The position numbers and the translations under genes were made by a program. A DNA stretch of 64,000 nucleotides from an uncultured Prochlorococcus sp. Its GTDB lineage: Bacteria; Cyanobacteriota; Cyanobacteriia; PCC-6307; Cyanobiaceae. The DNA lies in the NCBI GenBank assembly GCA_902627335.1, contig CACOIV010000001.1, forward strand, positions 1-64,000. The letters run 5' to 3'. Numbering within the stretch: position 1 is the stretch's first letter; the number at the start of each line of letters is the position of its first letter. Shown piece after piece: positions 55,974-64,000 of this stretch. A model generated the notes under the pieces. It saw only the letters and a program-made list of their open reading frames with translations, had not been told where the DNA came from and did no database searches.

Positions 55974-56882
55974 TTGATGTCCAACACTAAATTAAATAAC
56001 TCACAAATTGAACTTGTTTGCTCTGATTGGGAATTAGACTTCTATTCCAGGCCGATATTAGAAAAAGATGGGAAGAAAAGGTGGGAACTAATCATAGCTT
56101 CATCTAAAAATTTTTATACTCAAAAAGATTTCTATTGGACTAAAACATGTCCTGCAAACACAGTAAATTCTATATGGCTTACAGAAGCCTTAAAAGAAGC
56201 GTTAATCGAAGCTGCAAATAAGGGTTGGGAAAAACCGGCAAGGATTAGGTTTTGGAGATCATCAATGAAATCAATTATAAAAAAATCGTTGGAGAATCTA
56301 GAAATTGATGCTTTAGTAAGTAGAAGAACATACTCTTTATTTGAAAAAATAAAATTTCTAGAGGAAGAAGTTTATCCGAAGGAAAAAGGATACGTAAATG
56401 GTATTTTGGCACCAAATTTCACCTCAACCATATCTAACGAGCCCACCCCTTTGCCCGAAGCTGTTAGAGGCGATTCTTTGACAATTTCTGCAATAAGTAT
56501 TGGAGAATTAAAAAAAGCTCAAAATTGGCCTATTGAATTTGGTGACATTTTTCCGATTGAAAATTCAATTAATGATAATTATTTAATTCCTGGCTTACGT
56601 CTATTTAGTGAGAATAGAGCTATGGCCTTAGCAGCATGGTTTAGTAGTCTAGAACCAGTAAAACTTCTAATTGATAATGATCGCCTAATACTTGAAGCCT
56701 TAGAAGACGATAAATGGTTAGTAACTGATTTACCCAAGAATGAGGCTGACGAATTACTTAAGAAATTTGAAGAAGCAAGAAAAACATCTTATGGATATCA
56801 GTTTATCTCTATTCAATCAAATCCATTTGTTGAAAAATTTTCAGGATTCTGGATACTTCAAGATATTGAATTGCAAATATGA
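55974..56882 (+). CDS. Tab2/Atab2-family RNA-binding protein
   Basis: A 302-residue member of the Tab2/DUF1092 family. In plants and algae it binds psaB mRNA and is needed for photosystem I translation. Family segments are ELDFYSRPILEKDGKKRWELII, RIRFWRSSMKSIIKKSLENLEI, SRRTYSLFEKI, LPEAVRGDSLTISAI, NENRAMALAAWFSSLEP and the C-terminal FWILQDIE. It follows the S1-domain gene by 2 bases, so both may be involved in photosynthetic mRNA handling. Confidence 0.93.
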   Translation: MMSNTKLNNSQIELVCSDWELDFYSRPILEKDGKKRWELIIASSKNFYTQKDFYWTKTCPANTVNSIWLTEALKEALIEAANKGWEKPARIRFWRSSMKSIIKKSLENLEIDALVSRRTYSLFEKIKFLEEEVYPKEKGYVNGILAPNFTSTISNEPTPLPEAVRGDSLTISAISIGELKKAQNWPIEFGDIFPIENSINDNYLIPGLRLFSENRAMALAAWFSSLEPVKLLIDNDRLILEALEDDKWLVTDLPKNEADELLKKFEEARKTSYGYQFISIQSNPFVEKFSGFWILQDIELQI

Positions 56883-56889
56883 TTCAATT

Positions 56890-57654
56890 ATGAAATATTC
56901 TGAAAAAGATTTTTTTAAAAAGGATTTGCATATCAAAGATAAAAAAGCGCCTTACTACATTTCGCCAATTCTCAATAATTATGGATTTACCCATGCTTTC
57001 TTTACAAAAAATAGCTCTGATATAGAAATAAAATACATATCAAAACATTTTCAAAAGAATTATAAAAATTGCCATATCAAACAAATACATAGTAATAATA
57101 TAGTTTTTGGATCAGAGACCAATGTAAATAATCTTGTATTCGCAGATGGGTTAATAAGTGATAAAGAGAATCAAAACTTATGGATTTATACAGCTGATTG
57201 CATGCCAATATTAGTTGCAGATTTAAGGAATAAAATAGTTGCTTCTTTACATTGCGGAAGAAAAGGCTTAGAAAAAAAAATAATCAAAAAGTTAATAAGA
57301 ACATTAGAAAATCTAGGCTGCAATAAGAGAGATTTACTCATAGCAATTGGACCCACCATATCATCAAAAAAATATTTTGTAGATAAAGATACATATTATA
57401 AATTTAATAAAAAGATTAATTCTTCTTATATAAATTTTGATGATTTTCCAAAAAAAAATTTCTACCTTTTTAAAAGTGAAAATAAAATTGAACTAGATTT
57501 AAAAAAATATGCATATTATCAATTAATTAATGAAAATATTGATTCCAAAAATATAGATATTTCAAACAAATGTACTTATATTGCAAACAATGAGTTTCAT
57601 TCCTATAGAAAAACAAAAACAGATAAAAGGCAATGGAGTTTTATTTCCAATTAA
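56890..57654 (+). CDS. pgeF: PgeF/YfiH-type purine nucleoside phosphorylase (laccase domain)
   Basis: A protein of about 254 residues started at the ATG at 56890; the ORF-track start runs back into the Tab2 gene. It has the YfiH metal-site motifs HIKQIHSNNIV, ADGLISD..YTADCMPILV (Cys) and ASLHCGRKGLEKKI (His). Family members cut purine nucleosides, and some are proposed peptidoglycan editing enzymes. It ends with RKTKTDKRQWSFIS. It is 7 bases from the Tab2 stop. Confidence 0.88.
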   Translation: MKYSEKDFFKKDLHIKDKKAPYYISPILNNYGFTHAFFTKNSSDIEIKYISKHFQKNYKNCHIKQIHSNNIVFGSETNVNNLVFADGLISDKENQNLWIYTADCMPILVADLRNKIVASLHCGRKGLEKKIIKKLIRTLENLGCNKRDLLIAIGPTISSKKYFVDKDTYYKFNKKINSSYINFDDFPKKNFYLFKSENKIELDLKKYAYYQLINENIDSKNIDISNKCTYIANNEFHSYRKTKTDKRQWSFISN

Positions 57655-57655
57655 A

Positions 57656-58006
57656 TCAGTTATCGCAAACTTGCTCTGATAAATTATTAATATATAGAAG
57701 CTGATTCATTTCAATATTTTCATTTAACTTATAAATTTTTGCAAGCAAATTATTATCTTTAAATCCCAGAGGTTTTATCTTAACTTTTGTTCCCCTTGGG
57801 AATTTTATTCTTAAAAGTTCTAATGCATCAATTTCATCTTCTAAATCAACATTTGAACAACCTAAAATAATCGATAAATTTCTATTTTGGTCTCCTATTA
57901 TGACTGTTTTAGAGTCATTGATTTGTAGAATTTCAGCTGAATTTAGATAAACAGGCTTTCCACAAATCAATATTAAGAAAATTATCAAGCTGAAAATTTT
58001 TTTCAA
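57656..58006 (-). CDS. Small exported SNase-like protein, catalytic residues not evident
   Basis: A 116-residue protein with an N-terminal signal peptide (MKKIFSLIIFLILICGKPVYLNSA). The mature part resembles the SNase/thermonuclease OB-fold: a strand with DSKTVIIGDQNRNLSIILGC, DALELLRIKFPRGTKVKIKPLG and LLYINNLSEQVCDN. The Arg-Glu-Arg catalytic pattern of active nucleases cannot be seen (no RLxGIDTPE-type motif). It may be a non-enzymatic periplasmic binding domain. It is convergent with pgeF. Confidence 0.5.
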   Translation of the reverse strand: MKKIFSLIIFLILICGKPVYLNSAEILQINDSKTVIIGDQNRNLSIILGCSNVDLEDEIDALELLRIKFPRGTKVKIKPLGFKDNNLLAKIYKLNENIEMNQLLYINNLSEQVCDN

Positions 58007-58069
58007 ATTATTGGTTGATAGATATTTCTAAGCTTATTTAAATGAAAAATTAGCACAATAAAAACTTTA

Positions 58070-59836
58070 TTAAGTACTGATATTATTAACATAACCAATC
58101 ATTTGAGAGTTACTTTTTCCTGGGGGTACCATCGGATAGCAATTTTCCCCTCTCTTAACACGGACATTGATAAGAACTGGACCTTCAAATTTCAAAGCTG
58201 CTTTAAAGTCATTTTCAAGATCTTCTCTTCCATTAATTAAAAAACCTTTTACGCCAAAGGCTGCAGCAAGTTTAATAAAATCTGGCTCTCCATTACTCAT
58301 ATCTGATGCGGAATATCTTTCTTCGTAAAAACTTTCTTGCCATTGTCTAACCATACCTTGCCATCTATTATTAACTATTACAATTTTCACATCTAATCCA
58401 TATTGAGATAAAGTTCCTAATTCTTGGATATTCATCAAAATACTTGCATCACCAGCTATACAAATAACTTCAGAATTTGGAAATGCACTTTTCACTCCCA
58501 TAGCAGCAGGTAAACCAAAACCCATAGTTCCTAACCCAGCACTACTTATCCACTTTCTAGGACCATTCCTTAAATATTGCGCTGCCCACATTTGATGCTG
58601 GCCAACATCAGTTGTAATGAAAGCATCTGGAGAATGTTCTCTAACTTTTATTAAAACTTCCTGAGGGTAAATTTCTCCATCTTTTGGGGGAATAAATAGA
58701 GGATGTTTATCTTTCCAATATTCAATTTTTTTGATCCAATTATTTGTTTCATCATTTTTTTGACTTTCATCAAAACAAGAATTGATCTTAGCTAAAGCAG
58801 AAGTAACATCAGATACAATGGCAATTTCTACTTGTCTGTTTTTATTGACTTCAGCTGGATCTATATCAATATGAATAACTTTTGCATTAGGTGCAAATGT
58901 ATCCAATTTACCTGTAACCCTATCATCAAATCTTGCTCCAACCGCAATTAATAAATCACATTCAGTAACTGCAAAGTTTGCGTAAGCCGTCCCATGCATT
59001 CCTAACATCCCGACAGATAAAGAGTCCTTTTCATCAAATATCCCTTTGCCCATTAAAGTTGTTGTTACTGGTATTTGATAATTTCTAGCTAAAGTTTGCA
59101 ATTCTGAATGAGCACCTGAAGCTATAGCCCCTCCCCCTACGTAAAGCAAAGGTTTTTGAGAATTTTTAATTAATTCAATAGCTAGCTCAATATTTTTTTC
59201 ATCAATATCTCCGTTCCTTTTAAACCCTTTAGGAATACTTTCACCTGGCAAGACCCTATGGTAATTAAAAAACTCTTGCCCAACATCCTTTGGTATATCA
59301 ATTAATACTGGGCCAGGCCTACCTGAGGATGCTATAAAAAACGCTTGAGAAACAATATTAGCAATATCTCCAGGATCTCTTATTACCCAGGAATGCTTAA
59401 CTATTGGCAAGGTAATTCCAAATATATCAGTTTCTTGAAATGCATCAGTACCTATAGCCGGGCGCGGCACTTGTCCAGTTACAACAACCAATGGGACTGA
59501 ATCCATCTGAGCTGTAGCTATTCCTGTGACCAAATTAGTTGCACCTGGTCCAGATGTACCAAAACATACCCCTACTTCTCCGGTAGACCTTGCATAACCA
59601 TCTGCTGCATGTGACCCCCCCTGTTCATGTCTAACCATAAGGTGCTTTAGCCATCCCTCTTTTTCAGCTTTATGTACAGCATCATAAATTGGCAAAATAG
59701 CTCCGCCTGGATAGCCAAAGATAATTTTGACTCCATGAACTCTTAAGGAATCCATGAGTGCTTCTGCACCAGTAATCCACATTGAATCTTTTTTATCTGA
59801 ATCACCCTTTTGTAATGGGTTTGAAGCAAGAGTCAC
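58070..59836 (-). CDS. ilvB: Acetolactate synthase large subunit
   Basis: A 588-residue TPP enzyme for branched-chain amino acids. It has the N-terminal [24 protein letters not shown], the catalytic Glu in [18 protein letters not shown]-related [13 protein letters not shown] and the TPP-binding [29 protein letters not shown]. The C-terminal end [17 protein letters not shown] is that of the family. The regulatory small subunit is not in the window. Confidence 0.97.
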   Translation of the reverse strand: MTLASNPLQKGDSDKKDSMWITGAEALMDSLRVHGVKIIFGYPGGAILPIYDAVHKAEKEGWLKHLMVRHEQGGSHAADGYARSTGEVGVCFGTSGPGATNLVTGIATAQMDSVPLVVVTGQVPRPAIGTDAFQETDIFGITLPIVKHSWVIRDPGDIANIVSQAFFIASSGRPGPVLIDIPKDVGQEFFNYHRVLPGESIPKGFKRNGDIDEKNIELAIELIKNSQKPLLYVGGGAIASGAHSELQTLARNYQIPVTTTLMGKGIFDEKDSLSVGMLGMHGTAYANFAVTECDLLIAVGARFDDRVTGKLDTFAPNAKVIHIDIDPAEVNKNRQVEIAIVSDVTSALAKINSCFDESQKNDETNNWIKKIEYWKDKHPLFIPPKDGEIYPQEVLIKVREHSPDAFITTDVGQHQMWAAQYLRNGPRKWISSAGLGTMGFGLPAAMGVKSAFPNSEVICIAGDASILMNIQELGTLSQYGLDVKIVIVNNRWQGMVRQWQESFYEERYSASDMSNGEPDFIKLAAAFGVKGFLINGREDLENDFKAALKFEGPVLINVRVKRGENCYPMVPPGKSNSQMIGYVNNIST

Positions 59837-59943
59837 TTAAGAAGATAAATCTATATAAATAGTAAACTCAAATATATTATTTTGCCTAGTTTATAACCTA
59901 ATATCAAAAAATGATTCTTAAAAAAAGTATTAAATTTTAATTT

Positions 59944-61119
59944 TTATAAAATCCCTAGCTTATGTAGAGGTCCTGAACCAGAAATTAGTTCTATCAATAG
60001 AATCAGAAAAACAATCATTGCTACCCTACCATTCCATACTTCAGAACTATTATTCCATCCCCATTGCCACTTTTCTTGGGGATATAATTTAACCTTCAAA
60101 GGAAGTTGAGAGGCTTGATCTAAGTCAACGATGGGATCTTCAAGAGATGACATTACCAAATCATTAAGACCCTTAATAAATGTTGGATTTGTATCTAAGG
60201 CTTTAACGCGCCTAAAATTTTTAATACCTGCTTTCTCCGCAATCTCTTTATATTCAATATCTATTTCTTGCAAAGTTTCAATATGTTCGCCAACAAAACT
60301 AATAGGAACAACAACTAATTCTTCAATATTTGATTTTCCAAGTTCTTCAAGAATATCTTCAGTATATGGTTTAAGCCACTCCTCAGGGCCAACTCTACTT
60401 TGATATGAAAGGGTATAGGGATTTGAGAATTTCAAATTACTCTTAAGCTCTTCAACTATTAATAATGAACATTTCTCTATTTGTTCTTTATATGGATCTC
60501 CCGCTTCATCAACATAACTTCTGGGTACCCCATGAGCTGTGAAGCATACATGCGCTTTAGTAGGGTTATTACAAAGTAATATTTGCTCAGAAATAAGTTC
60601 TACCATTGCCTTTAGATATCCTGGTTGATCAAACCAATTTCTAATACACCGTATAGGTATTTTTTTAAAATTAGAATCTGAATCTCTTAACTTTTTTAAT
60701 TCTCTAAAACTTGAACCACTAGTACTAATTGAGAAATGAGGATAAAGAGGAAGAACTACAACTTCATCTATTCCATCAGATTTCATATCAGCAATTGCAG
60801 ATTCAGTAAATGGATGCCAGTAACGCATAGCTATGTAAGTAGTGGCATTCAAGCCACTATCTCTTAACTTGCTTTGTAATTCCCTTGCCTGTTGTTCCGT
60901 GATTCGTCTTATAGGAGAGCCTCCCCCAATAGAAAGGTAAGCTTTTTGAGATTTAGTACTCCTTAAAGTACTAATTAACCAAGCTAGAGGTTTCTGAAAT
61001 ATTGGTATTGGCAATCTTATGATTTCTGGATCAGAGAATAAATTATATAAAAATGGACCAACATCTTTTATCCTCTCAGGGCCTCCTAGATTTAATAATA
61101 GGACACCAATTTTTTGCAT
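59944..61119 (-). CDS. hemH: Ferrochelatase with C-terminal chlorophyll-binding (CAB) tail
   Basis: A 391-residue enzyme that inserts iron into protoporphyrin IX. The core has [34 protein letters not shown] and [18 protein letters not shown]. After about residue 345 a cyanobacterial extension leads to one hydrophobic helix with the light-harvesting-like motif [23 protein letters not shown], as in type II ferrochelatases, which helps to coordinate haem and chlorophyll. It is divergent from the recombinase gene with 67 bases between starts. Confidence 0.97.
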   Translation of the reverse strand: MQKIGVLLLNLGGPERIKDVGPFLYNLFSDPEIIRLPIPIFQKPLAWLISTLRSTKSQKAYLSIGGGSPIRRITEQQARELQSKLRDSGLNATTYIAMRYWHPFTESAIADMKSDGIDEVVVLPLYPHFSISTSGSSFRELKKLRDSDSNFKKIPIRCIRNWFDQPGYLKAMVELISEQILLCNNPTKAHVCFTAHGVPRSYVDEAGDPYKEQIEKCSLLIVEELKSNLKFSNPYTLSYQSRVGPEEWLKPYTEDILEELGKSNIEELVVVPISFVGEHIETLQEIDIEYKEIAEKAGIKNFRRVKALDTNPTFIKGLNDLVMSSLEDPIVDLDQASQLPLKVKLYPQEKWQWGWNNSSEVWNGRVAMIVFLILLIELISGSGPLHKLGIL

Positions 61120-61186
61120 TAAGATAAGAGATGGATATTGAAAAAAGACATTAAAAACGTCATTATTAAGATAATTATAGAAGTAA

Positions 61187-62356
61187 ATGAATATAATTCA
61201 CGAAATAAGTTCTATCAACGAAAAATTTTCTACTAAAGGGAGTAAATTAAGGATTGAAAAGAGGGGAGGAAAATTAAACATTAGAGGAAGACTTCCTTCT
61301 AAAGATAATGAAAACATGTCAAGAATTCAAAGAATCTCATTAGGACTTAATGCTGACTTATTAGGACTAAAAGAAGCTGAAAAAAAACTTCAACTTATAA
61401 CTTTACAATTAGAATTAAATCAATTTGATTGGAAGAATTGGACTCAAGTTTCAAAAGTTGAAAACAATAAAAACATTAAAGATGATTTTTTAAAGAAAAT
61501 AGATGAATTTGAAAAAGTTTTTTTCAAAGAAATTAAGAGTGAATTTCTAAACAGTACAAGGAAAACTACTTGGCAAAGTTCATATAAACCTTATATGAAA
61601 AGAATGATTTCTGTTTATAGCAATAATGAAGAACTTGATATAAATAAATTATTTATAAATACATTAAAATCTTATGAGAAGGGAAGTCGAAGTAGAAAAC
61701 AATGCGGAACATCTCTTAATGTATTTGCATCTTTTATGAAACATAAATTGCCTTCCAATTGGAATTTAATGTCTCAAGGTTATGGTATAAAACGAGCAAG
61801 CTTTAGAGAACTGCCAAATGATGACTTCATTCAAGAACTATGGAGCAAAATTCCTAATAAATCTTGGAAGTATGTTTTTGCTCTTATGGCTACTTATGGT
61901 TTAAGAAACCATGAAGTATTCTTTGCGGATTTAAGTTCGTTAAAAAAAGGTGGCGATAATATTATTAGAGTATTGGATACAACAAAAACTGGTGAGCATC
62001 AGGTTTGGCCTTTTCATCCAAAATGGGTAGAGATTTTTGAATTAAATAACCTAGGAGAAGATTATTCACTATTACCTAAGATTAATTTAAATCTAAAATC
62101 AACAACCCTTCAGAATATAGGGAAAAGGGTAACTGAACAATTTAAAAGATATCAATTAAATATAAAACCTTATGATCTGAGACATGCATATGCAGTTCGA
62201 ACAATTTTATATGATTTACCAGATACGGTAGCAGCAAGAATGATGGGACATTCAGTAAACTTACATACAAAAACTTATCACCATTGGATTACTAAACGTG
62301 ATCAACAAAAAGCTGTAAATAATGCAATATTAAAATTTAATGATAGATATTCTTAA
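61187..62356 (+). CDS. Tyrosine recombinase (phage integrase family)
   Basis: A 389-residue protein with an N-terminal arm-type region, a core-binding helical domain (about 100-200) and a catalytic domain. Catalytic positions visible: Arg240 (YGLRNHE), Lys267 (TTKTGEH), Arg332 ([10 protein letters not shown]), His355 (MMGHSVN) and the nucleophile Tyr364 (TKTYHHW). The box II histidine is replaced by Tyr329. It is not flanked by repeats in this window and sits between core genes hemH and cobO. It could serve XerC-like duties or act in trans on tRNA-linked elements; that is inference. Confidence 0.9.
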   Translation: MNIIHEISSINEKFSTKGSKLRIEKRGGKLNIRGRLPSKDNENMSRIQRISLGLNADLLGLKEAEKKLQLITLQLELNQFDWKNWTQVSKVENNKNIKDDFLKKIDEFEKVFFKEIKSEFLNSTRKTTWQSSYKPYMKRMISVYSNNEELDINKLFINTLKSYEKGSRSRKQCGTSLNVFASFMKHKLPSNWNLMSQGYGIKRASFRELPNDDFIQELWSKIPNKSWKYVFALMATYGLRNHEVFFADLSSLKKGGDNIIRVLDTTKTGEHQVWPFHPKWVEIFELNNLGEDYSLLPKINLNLKSTTLQNIGKRVTEQFKRYQLNIKPYDLRHAYAVRTILYDLPDTVAARMMGHSVNLHTKTYHHWITKRDQQKAVNNAILKFNDRYS

Positions 62357-62384
62357 AATTGATTATCTATGTTTTTATAAATTT

Positions 62385-63080
62385 ATGGAAAGTGAATCTG
62401 AAAAAAGAAAAAACATTAATAAGAATTTAGATCATGATGCCCTTGCGGCAGGCATTGGAGGCAAAATTTCCCCTGAAAAGGATGAACATCAATATAAACT
62501 AAGAATGCAAAAAAGAAAGGAGATACAGGTTGAAAGGTTAAAAATCAGAAAAAATAAAAAAGGCTTGATTATTGTTTTTACTGGAAATGGCAAAGGGAAA
62601 ACTACGGCTGCCTTAGGTATGGCAATAAGAACGTTGGGTCACATGGAAAAAGCTGTTATTATTCAATTCATAAAAGGTTCCTGGGAAACAGGGGAAGAAA
62701 AAGCATTTAAGAATTTTCCGAATATAAAATGGTATTCACTTGGTGAGGGATTTACATGGGAAACTCAAGATCGAATCAAAGATGAGAAACTTGTTAAAGA
62801 AGCATGGAGATTAGCAAAAGAACATATTAAAAATAACTCATTCAAATTAGTAATTCTCGACGAAATAAATATAGCAATTAAGTTAGGTTATATTAACTCA
62901 GATGAAATTATAGATTTCATTAGAGGATTAGAAAATAAAAATAATAATCATATCGTATTAACAGGAAGAGGTGCTCCAGATTCAATTATTAAATTCGCAG
63001 ACTTAGTCACTGAAATGAATTTAGTAAAACACCCTTTTAAGGATCAAGGAATAAAAGCTCAAAAATGTATTGAATTTTAA
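62385..63080 (+). CDS. cobO: Cob(I)yrinic acid a,c-diamide adenosyltransferase
   Basis: A 231-residue BtuR/CobO enzyme that adds the adenosyl group in B12 synthesis. The P-loop is [23 protein letters not shown], with [16 protein letters not shown] and [15 protein letters not shown]. The N-terminal stretch is polar. The start at 62385 is preferred; the ORF-track ATG at 62340 overlaps the recombinase end. It follows the recombinase by 28 bases and precedes pyrH. Confidence 0.94.
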   Translation: MESESEKRKNINKNLDHDALAAGIGGKISPEKDEHQYKLRMQKRKEIQVERLKIRKNKKGLIIVFTGNGKGKTTAALGMAIRTLGHMEKAVIIQFIKGSWETGEEKAFKNFPNIKWYSLGEGFTWETQDRIKDEKLVKEAWRLAKEHIKNNSFKLVILDEINIAIKLGYINSDEIIDFIRGLENKNNNHIVLTGRGAPDSIIKFADLVTEMNLVKHPFKDQGIKAQKCIEF

Positions 63081-63163
63081 ATTGTTTAAAACCACAATCA
63101 AATATTTTAAAAATAAGAAAAATTGCTTATTACTTGCTACTGTCATACAAGAATGATCTTAGA

Positions 63164-63868
63164 ATGACCTACAAAAGAATTCTTTTAAAACTAAGTGGCG
63201 AAGCCCTAATGGGTAAAAAGCCGTATGGCATTGACCCGGCAATAGTTCAGTCAATTGCAGAAGACGTTTCAAAAGTTATATCAAATAATGTCCAACTTGC
63301 AATTGTTGTTGGAGGAGGTAACATTTTTAGAGGTCTTAAAGGTTCTGCAGACGGTATGGATAGAGCCACCGCTGATTATGTGGGAATGTTAGCGACAGTA
63401 ATGAATGCAATTTCCTTACAAGATGGTCTTGAAAGAGTTGGTGTTGAAACAAGAGTTCAAACTGCTATTGAAATGCAAGAAATTGCAGAACCTTATATTA
63501 GAAGAAGAGCGATAAGACATCTCGAGAAAGGGAGAGTAGTAGTTTTTGGCGGTGGTTGCGGTAATCCATTCTTCACTACTGATACAACTGCAGCTCTTAG
63601 AGCTGCAGAAATTAATGCGGAAGCAGTTATGAAAGCAACAAAGGTCGATGGAGTTTATGATAAGGATCCCAACGTATATAATAATGCTAAAAAGTTTACT
63701 AGATTAACTTACCAACAAGTTTTAAGTGATGAAATAGCTGTTATGGATAGTACAGCTATTGCCCTTTGCAAAGACAATAATATTCCAATTTTGGTCTTTG
63801 ATATTTTTAAAAAAGGAAACATTTCAAAAGCCGCTGCTGGAGATTCTATAGGATCACTTATAAGTTAA
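63164..63868 (+). CDS. pyrH: Uridylate kinase
   Basis: A 234-residue UMP kinase, started at the ATG at 63164 ([17 protein letters not shown]). Motifs are [35 protein letters not shown] and [14 protein letters not shown], all of the amino-acid-kinase fold. It is followed by frr, the usual pyrH-frr pair of bacteria. Confidence 0.96.
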   Translation: MTYKRILLKLSGEALMGKKPYGIDPAIVQSIAEDVSKVISNNVQLAIVVGGGNIFRGLKGSADGMDRATADYVGMLATVMNAISLQDGLERVGVETRVQTAIEMQEIAEPYIRRRAIRHLEKGRVVVFGGGCGNPFFTTDTTAALRAAEINAEAVMKATKVDGVYDKDPNVYNNAKKFTRLTYQQVLSDEIAVMDSTAIALCKDNNIPILVFDIFKKGNISKAAAGDSIGSLIS

Positions 63869-63888
63869 TTTTCACAAATCACAAAATC

Positions 63889-64000
63889 ATGAATGAACAA
63901 GACATCAAAACAAATATGAACAAAAGTATTGAGGCCACCCAAAGAAACTTTAATACCATTAGAACTGGAAGAGCTAATGCATCACTTCTTGATAGGATAT
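63889..64000 (+). CDS. frr: Ribosome recycling factor, N-terminal part
   Basis: The first 37 codons of a gene cut by the right edge of the window; it is not in the ORF track. The translation starts [20 protein letters not shown] and continues [17 protein letters not shown], the diagnostic RTGRA(N/S)xxLLD motif of the factor that splits post-termination ribosomes. It lies 20 bases after the pyrH stop, a normal operon arrangement. Confidence 0.95.
   Translation, partial: MNEQDIKTNMNKSIEATQRNFNTIRTGRANASLLDRI

Overview
The window looks like a chromosomal segment of a high-light-clade Prochlorococcus (marine picocyanobacterium). Evidence: very AT-rich DNA, short intergenic gaps, small proteins, a form IA RuBisCO embedded in an alpha-carboxysome locus, both protochlorophyllide reductases, an aldehyde-decarbonylating alkane pathway, plastocyanin, NdhL, Ycf51, Tab2 and a ferrochelatase with a chlorophyll-binding tail. 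The exact strain cannot be fixed from sequence reading alone.

Layout. 1-8 kb: the start of a large TamB-like envelope protein, Ycf51, a DUF4332 protein, a CocE/NonD hydrolase, then glgB, hemE, a short-chain dehydrogenase and petE with a clear terminator. 8-16 kb: a ClpB-type disaggregase, a PTPS/QueD-like protein, hisIE, a group 2 sigma factor, small conserved proteins, a cyAbrB regulator and the minus-strand ndhL-DUF3007-trpA operon. 16.3-19.4 kb: the accessory part. An intact tRNA-Leu(UAA) is followed by two cassettes, each ending in a ~160-bp repeat fused to an exact 39-bp copy of the tRNA 5' half; cargo is a YadA-like outer-membrane protein, an ORF of unknown role and a ribbon-helix-helix-like protein. 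This has the structure expected of tRNA-targeting integrative elements of the tycheposon kind. 19.4-31.7 kb: pyrC, a Ca2+/Na+ antiporter, glutathione reductase and a GST-like protein, dnaA, a pair of arsenosugar-type glycosyltransferases, a GNAT/ABC transporter/hisG operon, glyoxalase II, RidA and a DUF3136 protein.

31.7-40.4 kb: carboxysome locus, minus strand: csoS1-rbcL-rbcS-csoS2-csoSCA-csoS4A-csoS4B-acRAF-like, with csoS1D upstream behind rdgB. It encodes shell hexamers, pentamers, a tandem-domain shell protein, the scaffold, the carbonic anhydrase, RuBisCO and a probable assembly factor. 41-46 kb: chlN-chlB-chlL facing por. 46-64 kb: housekeeping genes (lipoate ligase, an M50-like protein, trpF, folE, accA, acyl-ACP reductase and aldehyde-deformylating oxygenase, an S1-domain protein, Tab2, a purine nucleoside phosphorylase-type protein, ilvB, hemH), a tyrosine recombinase, cobO, pyrH and the start of frr.

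The points most worth following are the tandem tRNA-half cassettes at 16.3-19.4 kb, a CsoS2-like VTG peptide in the N-terminal extension of CsoS1D, a strong hairpin between rbcS and csoS2, and several proteins that have lost expected catalytic or metal-binding residues (M50 protease, PTPS-like, PCD-like, SNase-like).
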